Counted from the stretch's first letter, positions 1-9,458 are shown. The stretch is 64,000 nt of DNA from Pantoea rwandensis (GCF_002095475.1 NZ_MLFR01000002.1:62001-126000), one strand, 5' to 3'. Numbers and translations: made by a program. Notes: a model not told the origin generated them from the sequence alone.

Positions 1-214
1 AATGAAGGAGTTCTTTCCTTCGATCCATCATGTGCAGGTCGCCGACTCACCGGGCAGAAATGAACCAGGTACCGGTGAACTGAACTGGTCGTTCCTCTTT
101 GAACGGCTGATGCAGCTGGGATATAAGGGCTGGATTGGTTGTGAATACCGTCCTGCAACCAGCACAGTCGAGGGATTGCATTGGCTTAAACCACATAACA
201 CTACCAATTTATAA
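1..214 (+). CDS. Hydroxypyruvate isomerase-like protein, C-terminal end (partial)
   Basis: Only the last 70 or so codons lie inside the window; the reading frame is open to the left edge, so the visible ATG at position 2 is probably internal. The segment carries a HVQVADSPGRNEPGTGELN stretch and an ending with IGCEYRP, both typical of the hydroxypyruvate isomerase / 2-oxo-tetronate isomerase branch of the xylose-isomerase-like TIM-barrel family. These cytoplasmic enzymes interconvert hydroxypyruvate or 2-oxo-tetronate and aldehyde forms during breakdown of C4 sugar acids. Family assignment is by motif recall; the exact substrate cannot be read from this fragment. Confidence 0.75.
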   Translation, partial: MKEFFPSIHHVQVADSPGRNEPGTGELNWSFLFERLMQLGYKGWIGCEYRPATSTVEGLHWLKPHNTTNL

Positions 215-977
215 AAATAGCTACTCCGATATTATGTTTGGAACAACATCAGCTTATATCGGAGTGATACAACGTTTTTTTGGGTACGATTATTATGAAG
301 GAGTCTGATAGAGAGAAAGATTTATAATCTTGTTGAAGAAACATGTTCAAAATATCCCAATCATCTATTAAGGAAGTTCGAGCTTGAAGTGGTAGGCCAA
401 ACTCTTACATTTCTTTATTAAGCATATATGACGTGTACGTTCAAGCCGTGGTGGCATTTGCCGTCTTGAGAGGGATGCTTAGAGGGGAGGGGGATATGGC
501 AATCCATCCGGTGATAAATTTTCGTTGAGTTCATGCCAATGATTGCCGCGAGAGCTAATACCTGTCTACCTGTCTACCTGTCTACCTGCCGCGTGCGGCG
601 CACGGAGGTGGAGGAAATAGTGCCAAGGTTACGTATCATGCGGCTATCGTTACAACTAAGCTGAATGTTCTTTTGATAAACTTGAGCTTTGGTGGTTGAT
701 ACATGCAATGCACTGTATTCCTTCTTACGTCCGCATGTAGGGTCATGGGAATGTGCCTCTAAAAGAAATCAGGACCTCACCCTTATATTTTTTTGTTTTA
801 AAATAACAGGTTAACTCATTCAAAGATCGCATAATGTGGTGTTCCAAACCCACCCATAAGTATTTGCGATTAATCACTCAAAGATAATTTCTGGACAGAA
901 CAGAAACGACAAGTATAGTGAATGAACGATCATTCATTTTACTGTTCAGTCCATCAGACTGGCTCGGAGTAAAGAAC
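215..977. other. Long intergenic region with a short tandem repeat
   Basis: I find no convincing gene in these roughly 760 bases. An 8-bp unit, CCTGTCTA, is repeated three times in tandem at 561-584, followed by a partial fourth copy. The rest is AT-rich with scattered stops in all frames. The right end holds the palindrome described separately at 919-936. Confidence 0.5.
919..936. promoter_or_regulatory. Candidate TetR-type operator
   Basis: A perfect inverted repeat TGAATGA-ACGA-TCATTCA sits about 42 bp before the arginase-like start codon. Seven-base arms with a four-base centre are the usual form of a TetR/AcrR-family operator, and a TetR gene lies about 3 kb away at 3872-4471. I did not see a second copy in front of that regulator, so the pairing is inferred. 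Confidence 0.5.
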
Positions 978-1841
978 ATGAAAAACCTACGCGTGATTTT
1001 CCCAATGTGGCAGGGTGGAAATCAGGTTGAATACAAGCAGGGAGCCGAATTTCTGGCACTTATTGCGCCTGAAACAGGTGAAAATACTGAAACGGTAACT
1101 GTACCTGTACATGAACCCAGCGCTGATTCGAAAGTTGAGGATGGAATTACAGGACGTGGAGCATTGGAAGCTGAACTGAGCGCTGCACAATCAATTATCA
1201 CTGAACATGCGCCGGACACTCTATGTGTACTAGGTGGTGATTGCCTGGTTGATCTTGTCCCCTTTGCCTGGTTGAGTGAAAAATATCAAGACGGATTCGG
1301 CATCTTGTGGTTAGACACGCATCCCGATGTTATGACACCAGCACAATATCCGAATGCCCATGCCCATGTACTGGGGGCATTGACCGGCAATGGCGATCCT
1401 ATGCTGACATGCCGCGTTAAGAAAATAGTACCTGAGTCAAAAGTTATGATCGCAGGCATTCATAGTCCAAATGCTTATGAACATGGCTATTTAGAAAAAA
1501 GTGAAATCAATTTAGTTTCACCTGAAGAAATGATGACTGGCACACAGCCGCTGACTGAGTGGATTAAGAATGAAAAAATCACTCATCTTGCTATTCATTT
1601 TGATTTAGACATCTTAGATCCTAATAACTTCTATTCACTTAACTTTAATAATCCTGAGAAAACGGATAAAGATTTTGAAGGTATCGCTCAAGGTAAGCTG
1701 AAGTTAGACGATGTAATTAAATGGATTGCTGTAGCAAGTGAGCAAAGCAATGTCGTAGGCGTTGGAATAACAGAATATCTTCCCTGGGATGCGATAAGAT
1801 TAAAAGAAGCGCTCAGTAAAATCCCGCTACTGACAGCATAA
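978..1841 (+). CDS. Arginase-family (ureohydrolase) protein
   Basis: A 287-residue protein of the arginase/agmatinase/formiminoglutamase family, metal-dependent cytoplasmic hydrolases acting on guanidino or formimino groups. Visible motifs are GGDC at about 86-89, DTHPD at 113-117, NAHAH at 126-130 and HFDLD at 207-211. The three aspartate/histidine metal-binding stretches are kept, but the usual GGDH histidine is cysteine here. The start at 978 is preferred because GGAGT lies just upstream; an in-frame ATG at 918 overlaps the operator-like palindrome. A transporter, a cyclase-like lipoprotein and a TetR regulator follow, so it may act on an imported or exported nitrogen compound. Substrate unknown. 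Confidence 0.8.
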   Translation: MKNLRVIFPMWQGGNQVEYKQGAEFLALIAPETGENTETVTVPVHEPSADSKVEDGITGRGALEAELSAAQSIITEHAPDTLCVLGGDCLVDLVPFAWLSEKYQDGFGILWLDTHPDVMTPAQYPNAHAHVLGALTGNGDPMLTCRVKKIVPESKVMIAGIHSPNAYEHGYLEKSEINLVSPEEMMTGTQPLTEWIKNEKITHLAIHFDLDILDPNNFYSLNFNNPEKTDKDFEGIAQGKLKLDDVIKWIAVASEQSNVVGVGITEYLPWDAIRLKEALSKIPLLTA

Positions 1842-1847
1842 ACACTG

Positions 1848-1879
1848 AAACAGGATGATTACTCATCCTGTTTTTTTTT
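1848..1879 (+). terminator. Rho-independent terminator after the arginase-like gene
   Basis: An 11-bp perfect stem (AAACAGGATGA paired with TCATCCTGTTT) with a four-base loop ends in a run of T residues directly after the stop codon. Confidence 0.9.
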
Positions 1880-2157
1880 GCACCATCGTAAGAATATTCA
1901 ATTTAATTTCTTTCCTTTCAATAAGATAGTACGCACCAAAATATCCCGCCTACGCACTATTATGCAGCATGCATCTTCCATTCTGAACCGGAAATCCTTT
2001 ATTTAACGCCATTCTTAGCTTTTATAAAGTTGGCATAAGAGTTGCAAAATACATTCAGGCGATAAAAACGTCTTACCGGCTAAAATTACATGAGATTAAT
2101 TTCTTAGGGTTATTTAATGCCAGGCAGGGAAAAATAACAATTTTTAAGAGGTTTCAA
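1880..2157. other. Intergenic region before the DMT transporter
   Basis: AT-rich, no gene seen. It presumably holds the promoter of the transporter; I could not fix one with confidence. Confidence 0.4.
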
Positions 2158-3075
2158 ATGAATAACAAACTACTCGGTCTTATCGCGGTGGCAATGTGTT
2201 ATGTCCTCATCGGTTCAAGCTATCCCATTGCACAGGAAGCGGTAAGCACAATACCAACATGGACGTTTACGGGGATTACTATATTTATCGGTTTTCTTGT
2301 ACAGTATCCATTTACTATTTTTAGTGAAAAGACGAAATGGTCGGCGATAAGTTTAAAGGAGTGGACCACTGTCTCAGTGCTGACGCTGCTGGGAAATATC
2401 TTGTATACCGTTTTTCTTCTTTATGGAATGAGCGAAACGAATGCTACAACAGCATCTGTGGTATCAAGTTCTGTTCCAGCCTTGGTATTACTTCTTTCAT
2501 TCATATTCCTGAAGGATAAGTTAAAGGCAAAGATGGTGATGTCGGTAATACTGGCAATAGCCAGCGTTATTATGATGTCTATGCCAGATAATAGCACCGA
2601 TAGTCACTCATCGGCGTTTGGCCTGATAATGCTTTCTCTCTCGGCGTTATCAAATGCAATCTATGTCATTGTTGCTAAAAAGTTCACCTCGGTTCTTAAG
2701 CCATGGACCTTTTCAGCAGCAGTATGCCTTACAGGTGCTATATTTACAGTCCCGATGATGTTCCACGAACTCAAGACCTTTAATGTTTTTTCACTTCATA
2801 TCAATCAGGTTATTACCATGATCTATTATGGGGTATTCGTATGGGCAGTTCCTATCTATCTTTTCCTTTGGGGGATTAATTATATATCAGCTACAACTGC
2901 TGGAATGATGTTTTCATTTATTCCTTTAGCTTCAATTATAACCACCATTTTATTCTTTAATGGCCACGTGAGGCATATTGATGTGATTTCGATATCACTG
3001 GTAGTGATTTCAGTCGTAGTTTCAGAGGCCTCATTTAGAAAGAAAAAGGTTCAAAGTGTTTCCAAGCCAGCTTAA
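2158..3075 (+). CDS. DMT-superfamily (EamA) transporter
   Basis: A 305-residue, very hydrophobic inner-membrane protein with about ten predicted membrane segments in two repeated halves, the standard layout and length of EamA-type drug/metabolite exporters. The N-terminus (GLIAVAMCYVLIGSSYPIAQ) and the halfway motif are typical. AAGAGG lies eight bases before the ATG. Its stop overlaps the upstream region of the cyclase-like lipoprotein, so the two are probably co-transcribed. Such carriers usually export amino acids, nucleosides or related compounds; here it may handle the substrate or product of the arginase-like enzyme, which is inference from position. Confidence 0.85.
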   Translation: MNNKLLGLIAVAMCYVLIGSSYPIAQEAVSTIPTWTFTGITIFIGFLVQYPFTIFSEKTKWSAISLKEWTTVSVLTLLGNILYTVFLLYGMSETNATTASVVSSSVPALVLLLSFIFLKDKLKAKMVMSVILAIASVIMMSMPDNSTDSHSSAFGLIMLSLSALSNAIYVIVAKKFTSVLKPWTFSAAVCLTGAIFTVPMMFHELKTFNVFSLHINQVITMIYYGVFVWAVPIYLFLWGINYISATTAGMMFSFIPLASIITTILFFNGHVRHIDVISISLVVISVVVSEASFRKKKVQSVSKPA

Positions 3076-3091
3076 AAATAAGGAAAGAATT

Positions 3092-3817
3092 GTGAATACT
3101 AATATTTTTATTTCCGGATTGATCTTGTCCATTTTTCTTATAGCTGGTTGTTCATCTGACAAGGTGAAGATTCCGGTGCCAGAAAAATATGTTGAACTAA
3201 ACCATGCCCTTACGGATGGGATGATAACTTTCCCCGGTACCAGCATGGTGAAATACCTTCATCCTGAGAATCGATATCCAAATGGTTCACTGGTAGATGG
3301 TCTTGCAGTATTAGGCATTTCAGCAACTTACATTGACTCTCCTCATCATATTGATGAAAACATGGGCAATATAAGTACGTGGCCACTATCAAGTCTCGTA
3401 AATCTACCTGTTACAGTGATTAAGTTAAGGGAGGGAACGCGGGTATTTGATGTCAAAGATTTTGAGAATGTCGATGTAAAAGGAAAGGCTGTGCTTTTGT
3501 TAACTCATCAGGATCGACTTTTCGGTAAGCCTGAGTATATCAAGAATGCACCTTATCTGACGGGGGACGCTGCCGCCTATCTGGTAAAAAAGGGCGCAAA
3601 ACTGGTAGGGATTGACTCTGTGTTAATTGATAATCCAGATGCGCCAGATGCCTCCATTCCAGCGCATGAAACGCTTCTGAGAAGCAACGTGGTCGTAGCA
3701 GAAGATATGACAAATATTGCAAGTGTGGTCGGCCGCGATGCCTATTTGACGGCTGTTCCACCTCGTACGCCTACCACGAGCTTCCCGGTAAGGATATTTG
3801 CAGCGATTTATCGCTGA
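3092..3817 (+). CDS. Cyclase-family (kynurenine formamidase-like) lipoprotein
   Basis: A 241-residue protein read from GTG at 3092, which has AAGGA seven bases upstream. The first 20 residues form a signal peptide ending in the lipobox LIAGC, so it is probably a lipoprotein anchored in the envelope. The rest matches the cyclase/kynurenine formamidase family: TYIDSPHH at about 79-86, a GKAVLLLTHQD strand, and a long C-terminal core ending with IPAHETLL. Classical members use HxGTHxDxPxH to bind metal; here the two leading histidines are replaced, leaving Asp and the last His. It may be catalytically altered. It overlaps the preceding transporter region and is likely in its operon. Confidence 0.7.
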   Translation: MNTNIFISGLILSIFLIAGCSSDKVKIPVPEKYVELNHALTDGMITFPGTSMVKYLHPENRYPNGSLVDGLAVLGISATYIDSPHHIDENMGNISTWPLSSLVNLPVTVIKLREGTRVFDVKDFENVDVKGKAVLLLTHQDRLFGKPEYIKNAPYLTGDAAAYLVKKGAKLVGIDSVLIDNPDAPDASIPAHETLLRSNVVVAEDMTNIASVVGRDAYLTAVPPRTPTTSFPVRIFAAIYR

Positions 3818-3844
3818 TATTGCGATACGACCAATTATCGTCCA

Positions 3845-3866
3845 GTCCGGGTTTAGGAACCCGGAC
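3845..3866. terminator. Hairpin between convergent genes
   Basis: A nine-base-pair GC-rich stem (GTCCGGGTT with AACCCGGAC, loop TAGG) lies between the convergent cyclase-like and TetR genes. There is no clear T tract on either side, so termination is plausible but not certain. Confidence 0.5.
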
Positions 3867-3871
3867 ATAAA

Positions 3872-4471
3872 TTACGAGGGTGAACTAGCCGATGAACAGA
3901 TGATTGCTTTTAGCGTTTCTTTGAATCCCGGCAGGTCCTTTTCAATGTCAAAAGCGGGGTTGATAGCTTTTCGGGCCATCAACCCATCAATCAGTGAGAA
4001 AACCACGATAGTTGCCCTGTCCAGATTGACATTAGAGGGAAATTCACCAGCTTTAACGCCATTCGTGATGAAGTTATGGATGCCTTGCCTTAGAACTATG
4101 TCACTCTTAATAAAAGAATCCCTCAGGATGTCATTTCTTGACGATTCAGCCATGATTTCGAGCCAGATATGATTATGATTAGCGGGATAAAATTTACTGT
4201 TTGTCAGGCAATAGCGGAACATAACTTCATAGATTCGCTCAAGGTTTGAGCCTGCAAATTTTTCTTCGTAAACACTTAGCGCTATCCGCTGCTCCTCATG
4301 CACGATTGCGATGAAGAGCTCTTCTTTACCCTGGAAATAAGTGTACATCGCCCCTTGGCTGATGCCTGCGCGCTTTGCAATTTCCTTGACGCTTGTTGCG
4401 GCATAACCTTTTTCAGCAAAACAGTTATAAGCTGCAAGAATCAATTTTTGGTAAGTATCCAATTTTGTCAT
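3872..4471 (-). CDS. TetR/AcrR-family transcriptional regulator
   Basis: A 199-residue repressor with the TetR helix-turn-helix near residues 14-47 (CFAEKGYAATSVKEIAKRAG followed by SQGAMYTYF), and a C-terminal ligand-binding domain. Length and layout fit the family. It is convergent with the cyclase-like gene and faces the arginase/transporter cluster, which it probably controls; a palindromic candidate operator is at 919-936. The ligand is unknown. Confidence 0.85.
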   Translation of the reverse strand: MTKLDTYQKLILAAYNCFAEKGYAATSVKEIAKRAGISQGAMYTYFQGKEELFIAIVHEEQRIALSVYEEKFAGSNLERIYEVMFRYCLTNSKFYPANHNHIWLEIMAESSRNDILRDSFIKSDIVLRQGIHNFITNGVKAGEFPSNVNLDRATIVVFSLIDGLMARKAINPAFDIEKDLPGFKETLKAIICSSASSPS

Positions 4472-5001
4472 GAGTTATGTTTATTTTTTACAAACTAATG
4501 ATATTTCGGTCATCTTAACACTAACTTTTGTTCAAAAGCCATCTTTACTATTTGATTAAATAACGTGATATTATGAGGGGCGCGTCAGTGTGGGTTTTTT
4601 ATTTATAAATATTAGTGCAGTGCTAGAGTAATAATTCATTTTTACTTTGAAGTAGGGTTATGGGTTTCGCATATTTAATTCGAGGGTGAGTTCTATGTGA
4701 TTAAATGAATCTTTAAATATCTCTTTTTGTTATTTATTTAGAGGCTTGCGATGAACTCGCCATTCAGTTTCAATGCTTGATGAATAAAGAAAGCTGCTAA
4801 AAGTAAAAGAAGGAGCCACTAAAATAAAAATGGAAGATACCACAGATAATTAAAGGAAGGTTTTACGGTTGCCTTCCAAATGTATAATGTTTATGGTTTT
4901 TTTATGAAAAAATCCATTTCATAAAGGAAGGAATGCAAGATAAAGATTGATCTCATTAATTTTCTTAGGTTATGAGACCAATCTCCTTTTTTTCTTGCCA
5001 G
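4472..5001. other. Intergenic region with a plus-strand terminator-like hairpin
   Basis: No gene is supported in this AT-rich stretch. Near its right end, 4940-4993, an imperfect stem (GATTGATCTCAT with ATGAGACCAATC, one mismatch) is followed by a T run on the plus strand. It has no annotated plus-strand gene before it, so it might end an unrecognised small transcript. Confidence 0.4.
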
Positions 5002-5424
5002 TTATTCAAGGAGGGAAATAAATTCATCCTCAGTCTTACAACTGGAAAGCAGACTTGCCTGCATCTCATCGCTAAGAAGTTCTGCAATCCCGCTTAATAC
5101 ATCAAGATGTTCATTCAACTTCGCAGCAATCACGACAACCAGAAAGGCGACTCTTCCTCGTTCCCATTTAATACCATCTGGAAACTGAAGGAAGTGATAA
5201 CCAGTTTCGATTACGGTATCAATATTTTTTCTTGCCGCGTGTGGCATAGCAACGCCACCTCCGACCCAGGTTGATGTTTCGTCTTCACGATTTAACAAAG
5301 CTTGAGCAAAATTGGGTTTAACTAGACCCCGATTAATTAATGCATTTGCAGCAATTAACAGAGCCTCTGCCCTCGAATCAGCTTTACATCCTAAGGTGAT
5401 TTCATCTGTTGTAACTTTGATCAT
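5002..5424 (-). CDS. PTS EIIA component, fructose/mannitol type
   Basis: A 140-residue single-domain EIIA of the PTS_EIIA_2 family, which takes phosphate from HPr on a histidine and passes it to an EIIB. The active site reads GGGVAMPHAA, with the phosphohistidine at about residue 62. No EIIB or EIIC is present nearby, so this is an orphan component. It follows a sugar-porter MFS gene by 55 bases and is probably co-transcribed with it, which suggests a regulatory role rather than direct PTS transport. The regulatory reading is inference. Confidence 0.85.
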   Translation of the reverse strand: MIKVTTDEITLGCKADSRAEALLIAANALINRGLVKPNFAQALLNREDETSTWVGGGVAMPHAARKNIDTVIETGYHFLQFPDGIKWERGRVAFLVVVIAAKLNEHLDVLSGIAELLSDEMQASLLSSCKTEDEFISLLE

Positions 5425-5479
5425 TTTTACTCCGACATTGGCCGAGAATCAGATATTAATAATTTGCGTAGCGGACGCG

Positions 5480-6912
5480 TTAGAATCTGAACTTCTTCTC
5501 AATTTCTTCTAAGGATAAACCTTTCGTCTCAGGCAGGTACTTGAATAGCAGTATAACTATAACGACATTACACAAGGAGAAAATGCCAAATGTTGTACCG
5601 CCTCCATAAGTACTCAGCATTAACGGGAATGCTGCTTGTATGAAGAAATCAATAATCCACATCATGAATATGGAAAAACCTATTCCCATACCACGAATAC
5701 GCAGGGGGAAAATCTCTGACATCATGAGCCAGAATACTGGTCCAATAAATGTCTGCATGAAAACCAGGAACAACAGCATCAGTGCCAGAACAATGTAGCT
5801 TGCCCCTTCGAAGTTACCTGTAAGGCTCGATACGCCATTTACTTCCTGTATATGAAAGAATTGGTGGAATGCAAAGGCCAGTAATGCCAGTGATAAAGCA
5901 ACACCCGCTTGACCAATAATAAACATCTTCCGGCGCGATGTTTTAGCAATGATCATGATTCCGACCAGTGTCGCAACTATGGATATAAAACCGTTTGCAA
6001 CAGCTGCAGTCACTGCAGCGGCATCACCAAGGCCTGTAGACTTAAGAACAGTTGGAGCATAATACATGATTGTATTTACTCCAGTAACGCGAGTGGCCAC
6101 TACCATCATAAAACCAACAAGCATTAATTGGAAAACCCATTTCCGGCGAATGGCAGTAAAAAATGGCTCTCTCTGAGCATCAGTTTCAGCAATGCGTTTT
6201 ATTTCCCTTAATTCTTTTTCAACCTGGCCTGGCTCACGCAAACTTTCTAAAACCTCTCTAGCTTTGTCTCCATGTCCTTTATGGAAATAAAATCTCGGTG
6301 ATTCAGGCATAAATAACATGCCGAGCCAGAGTAGTGCCCCTGGAATCGCGGGTATAGCCAACATAATGCGCCAGTTGTGTGACAGTTCTGGGTAAGCATT
6401 GACAATACCAGCGTTGATTGCATAAGCAAGAAACTGACCAGATACGATCATTAGTTCATTGACAGTTACAAGCCTTTCACGATGTTGCTGAGGGGCCAAC
6501 TCTGAAATATACATTGGTACCGTTACTGATGCACTGCCCACAGCTATACCCAAGATAAACCGGGCAATCAACATACTCTCAACGTCCCACGCGAGTGCAG
6601 TAAAGAGTGCACCAAGGACGAATATGACTGCTACCCAAATCATATTTCTTTTTCGACCGTAGCGGTCGGAAAATACGCCACCCAGTAAGCTGCCTATTGC
6701 AGCACCGAACATGAGAGAAGAAGTGATAATTCCTTCAGACGTTGGCGTCAAGCCTAGGTCCTTACTCATAAAAAGTAGTGCTCCAGATATAACACCTGTA
6801 TCGTATCCAAAGCACAAACCACCTAATGTTGAAATTATGGTGATTTTTTTTATTTTTTGTCTGTTGAAGTTTCAGGCGTAGCCTGAGCAGGCTGACTAAT
6901 CTTACTTTCCAT
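5480..6912 (-). CDS. MFS sugar-porter transporter, frameshifted near the N-terminus
   Basis: A 12-helix sugar-porter-family symporter with FGYDTGVISGALL in helix 1, the GGVFSDRYGRK loop 2-3 motif, PESPRF, and the C-terminal PETKG. The uninterrupted frame begins only at a TTG at 6817, inside helix 1. The natural ATG is at 6912 with AGGA upstream; reading from it gives 20 codons and then a stop. Adding one base to the six-T run at 6853-6858 (six A on the coding strand) restores a normal start that joins helix 1. So the gene is either phase-variable, newly inactivated or wrongly sequenced there. A perfect CRP-type box lies upstream, and an EIIA gene follows. Confidence 0.85.
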
Positions 6913-7103
6913 AATATATCCTGGTTACACCGTTATATTTTTGAGGCAGCAAGATTCATTCAATGCATTTGTTAAGCATTGAGTTTCTGAAAGGAATCTT
7001 GTTGCTGTAAGCACAGCTTTAATCTATTAGGAGTATAAAAAATATCTGAAACGCGTAAGTCTGGCTTGCGATAAATTGTTATCTGCAACGTTTTTTTATT
7101 TAT

Positions 7104-7119
7104 TGTGATTAGGCTCACA
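7104..7119. promoter_or_regulatory. CRP-type binding site
   Basis: TGTGA-TTAGGC-TCACA is an exact match to the CRP core consensus with six-base spacing. It is about 190 bp upstream of the MFS/EIIA genes on the minus strand and just downstream of an AraC gene, so it likely gives catabolite control to the transporter operon. Confidence 0.7.
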
Positions 7120-7163
7120 AGAAAATTTTAATTTGGCTGCCTCACCATTGTTTAATGATTGTG

Positions 7164-8045
7164 TTAATGGTTTTCAAATAGTCCACTTCGGGAGATAATG
7201 CATTTTTTTAAATAATTTTGGTAACTACTGGGTGCCATGCCTGTTACTTTCTTGAAGATTCTATTGAAGTTGCTTATATTAGAATAACCAACACTATTTG
7301 CTATTTCAGTAATGCTTTTTTTAGTAGAAACCAGCAGTGATTGAGCTTCACCAATTCGTCTGAGAATTATGTATTTCTTAGGGGGGTAGCCTGTGAATTT
7401 TTTGAATTCGTGTATTATATAAAATAGGTTTGCATCAAATTCATCTGCAATATCTTCTAAAAATATCTCATTCTGGAAATTTTCTTCAATATAATTAAGT
7501 ATTTTCTCCCCAAAAACATTGTTGACATCAGAGGCATTGCTGTACGATGCGTCGCGAGATGAAAGAGCTAACAATTCTATCAGCTCAGTGAAGGCCGCAT
7601 GAGAGTTCATGTAATCAACAGATTCTGAATTCCACAATAGGTTGAAATATTCAACCAATAAGTTGAAGTTATCACTGCATTTTATATGGGGAGGAAAGTC
7701 TGTAATGACCTCATATTTTAATAATGTTTTTCCCCATGTCTGCGAATCGATTCCTATGCTGTAGATTAGAGAGTTGTCTGAGGTGTGTGTGATTTCATCA
7801 TGAACTACATTGTTGTTGAAAATAAGAACATCGCCCGGGTTGGCATTGTAATGTTTATCTCCAATTAAATATTTTCCGCCACCCTTAACAATAAATACCA
7901 CCTCTACACGGTCAGTATGCTTATGCAAGACTCTTGGTACCGAGCTGTCTTTACCTATTAGTCGGCAAATGTATATCAAACCGGGTACTGTTCTGTAAGT
8001 GTTAACGGATTTTGATGATTGTAAACTATTTTGAGGTGCGGACAT
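7164..8045 (-). CDS. AraC-family regulator with cupin sensor domain
   Basis: A regulator of about 293 residues with an N-terminal cupin (VLHKHTDRVEVVFIVKGGG, then GDVLIFNNNVVHDE) and a C-terminal pair of helix-turn-helix motifs ending in GYSNISNFNRIFKKVTGMAP, the AraC signature. The cupin half binds a small effector, often a sugar. It is closely related in layout to the regulators at 18288 and 19196 in this window. It lies directly upstream of the MFS/EIIA pair on the same strand, so it probably governs that transporter. ATG at 8045 or 8051 are both possible starts. Confidence 0.88.
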   Translation of the reverse strand: MSAPQNSLQSSKSVNTYRTVPGLIYICRLIGKDSSVPRVLHKHTDRVEVVFIVKGGGKYLIGDKHYNANPGDVLIFNNNVVHDEITHTSDNSLIYSIGIDSQTWGKTLLKYEVITDFPPHIKCSDNFNLLVEYFNLLWNSESVDYMNSHAAFTELIELLALSSRDASYSNASDVNNVFGEKILNYIEENFQNEIFLEDIADEFDANLFYIIHEFKKFTGYPPKKYIILRRIGEAQSLLVSTKKSITEIANSVGYSNISNFNRIFKKVTGMAPSSYQNYLKKCIISRSGLFENH

Positions 8046-8126
8046 AATCATATGAACCTACCATTTTAATCCTGACTGTTTTTAGAGGCGTACATGACAG
8101 CAGGGCGCCTCTCTGCTTAATTTTAA

Positions 8127-9182
8127 TCAACTAAAACGTGGAATATTGAAACGTGTATAAATTCCAAAATCAATAATGGCATTATCAATTTGTATACTTG
8201 GTTCAGTTGGTTTGGCAATTTCTAAAGCTTTATCCAACATGGCACGTGGATCCTGCGCTATGACAAAATTCAGCGTTCCGTTTCTTAACAGGGGTATTGT
8301 TATGTGATCTGCTTCATGAGAAACGACACAGACCTTTTCGGCCATATCATGTTCCTCAAGAGCTTTTGCGAGCCCGGCATTACCGGCTCCTACGTTGTAA
8401 ATTGCTGAGATTTCCGGGTAATGCTTAATCAATGATTTCACAGCAATGTAAGTTTGATCTGATAAATCTTCTTTTCCACCAACAGTTACATCAGCAAGCT
8501 GTATTTTTGGGAAATATGTCCGGAGATGTGATCTGAAACCAATTTCGCGATCTTCATGGCAGTTAAAGGCATAATCACCCAATAGTACGCCAGCTGTTGG
8601 TGTCGTTTCTGAAGAAATCAGTTGTCCTATAAGATGTGCCGCTGCCTGACCCGCCATTCTGTTATCAATTCCAACAAAGGCATCACGACTATCTCCACGT
8701 AAATCGGAAATTAAGGTTACAACCCGCTTACCTTTACTTCTGGCCAGTGACAGCACTTCATTAACTCGTTCGTTACTTCTCACTGTGACAATCAGAGGAG
8801 TTGCAACATCACGGCATGCTTGTGCCAGTACATCAATAATTTCGTCTTCCTCTTTCTGACTGACATCATTCAGCCCAACAGAAAGCTGTTGATGTTCAAT
8901 CACTTCATTTAGCAATTGGGTGAGTCCCCGACCCAGTTGCAATACAGCTGGAATGGCACCTTCACCAAGGGCTTTTCCTTGCGCAGGCAGTTCCACCTTT
9001 CTATTTAAACGGTCGATTGCATCTTGGATCACCGATTCTGTTCGGGGATGTATACCAGAACGCTTGTTTAGGGCGCGATCAATCGTAGCTCTGGAAAGGC
9101 CTGTTTCACGTATCAACTCACTTATCTTAATTCGCCTCATACAACGGGTACCTTGATCAACTAATGTCTCAGATGTGCTCAT
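8127..9182 (-). CDS. LacI-family transcriptional regulator
   Basis: A regulator of about 351 residues read from ATG at 9182, chosen because AAGGA lies just upstream; a longer frame opens further out. The N-terminal helix-turn-helix reads ISELIRETGLSRATIDRALN and is followed by a hinge and a periplasmic-binding-protein-like sensor domain with VSHEADHITIPLLRNG. It is divergent from the IolE-like/IolG-like pair starting at 9459 and probably controls it. Its DNA-reading helix closely resembles that of the second LacI protein at 48067, so the two may descend from one duplication and bind related ligands. Confidence 0.88.
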   Translation of the reverse strand: MSTSETLVDQGTRCMRRIKISELIRETGLSRATIDRALNKRSGIHPRTESVIQDAIDRLNRKVELPAQGKALGEGAIPAVLQLGRGLTQLLNEVIEHQQLSVGLNDVSQKEEDEIIDVLAQACRDVATPLIVTVRSNERVNEVLSLARSKGKRVVTLISDLRGDSRDAFVGIDNRMAGQAAAHLIGQLISSETTPTAGVLLGDYAFNCHEDREIGFRSHLRTYFPKIQLADVTVGGKEDLSDQTYIAVKSLIKHYPEISAIYNVGAGNAGLAKALEEHDMAEKVCVVSHEADHITIPLLRNGTLNFVIAQDPRAMLDKALEIAKPTEPSIQIDNAIIDFGIYTRFNIPRFS

Positions 9183-9314
9183 TTTACACTTATTCCTTTC
9201 TCTCTGGTACTGAGTCGATAACGTCTTTGAGGTCGGCTCGAAAACATCATTTAACAGGTTATGGCACAAAAATTGACGATTTTGAATCGCTTTAAATCAG
9301 ATCATTTCACAAAA

Positions 9315-9330
9315 TAGATACATTTATCTA
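9315..9330. promoter_or_regulatory. Palindrome in the divergent promoter region
   Basis: TAGATA-CATT-TATCTA lies between the LacI gene and the IolE-like gene it faces. It could be the LacI operator, but a six-base arm of AT-rich sequence can arise by chance. Confidence 0.3.
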
Positions 9331-9458
9331 ATAAATATGATCGGTGCCTCATATTTAACCAATGAATTTTGACTCGACTCATTTTAAGAAGGCAGTATCT
9401 CACTTGTTGTCACATTATGAGCCTATAAGAGGCGTTATTGAGCTGAGGAGTTGATTAT

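Noticed and set aside
561..588. CRISPR-like array
   Set aside because: The repeats are contiguous 8-bp units without spacers; no cas genes are present in the window.
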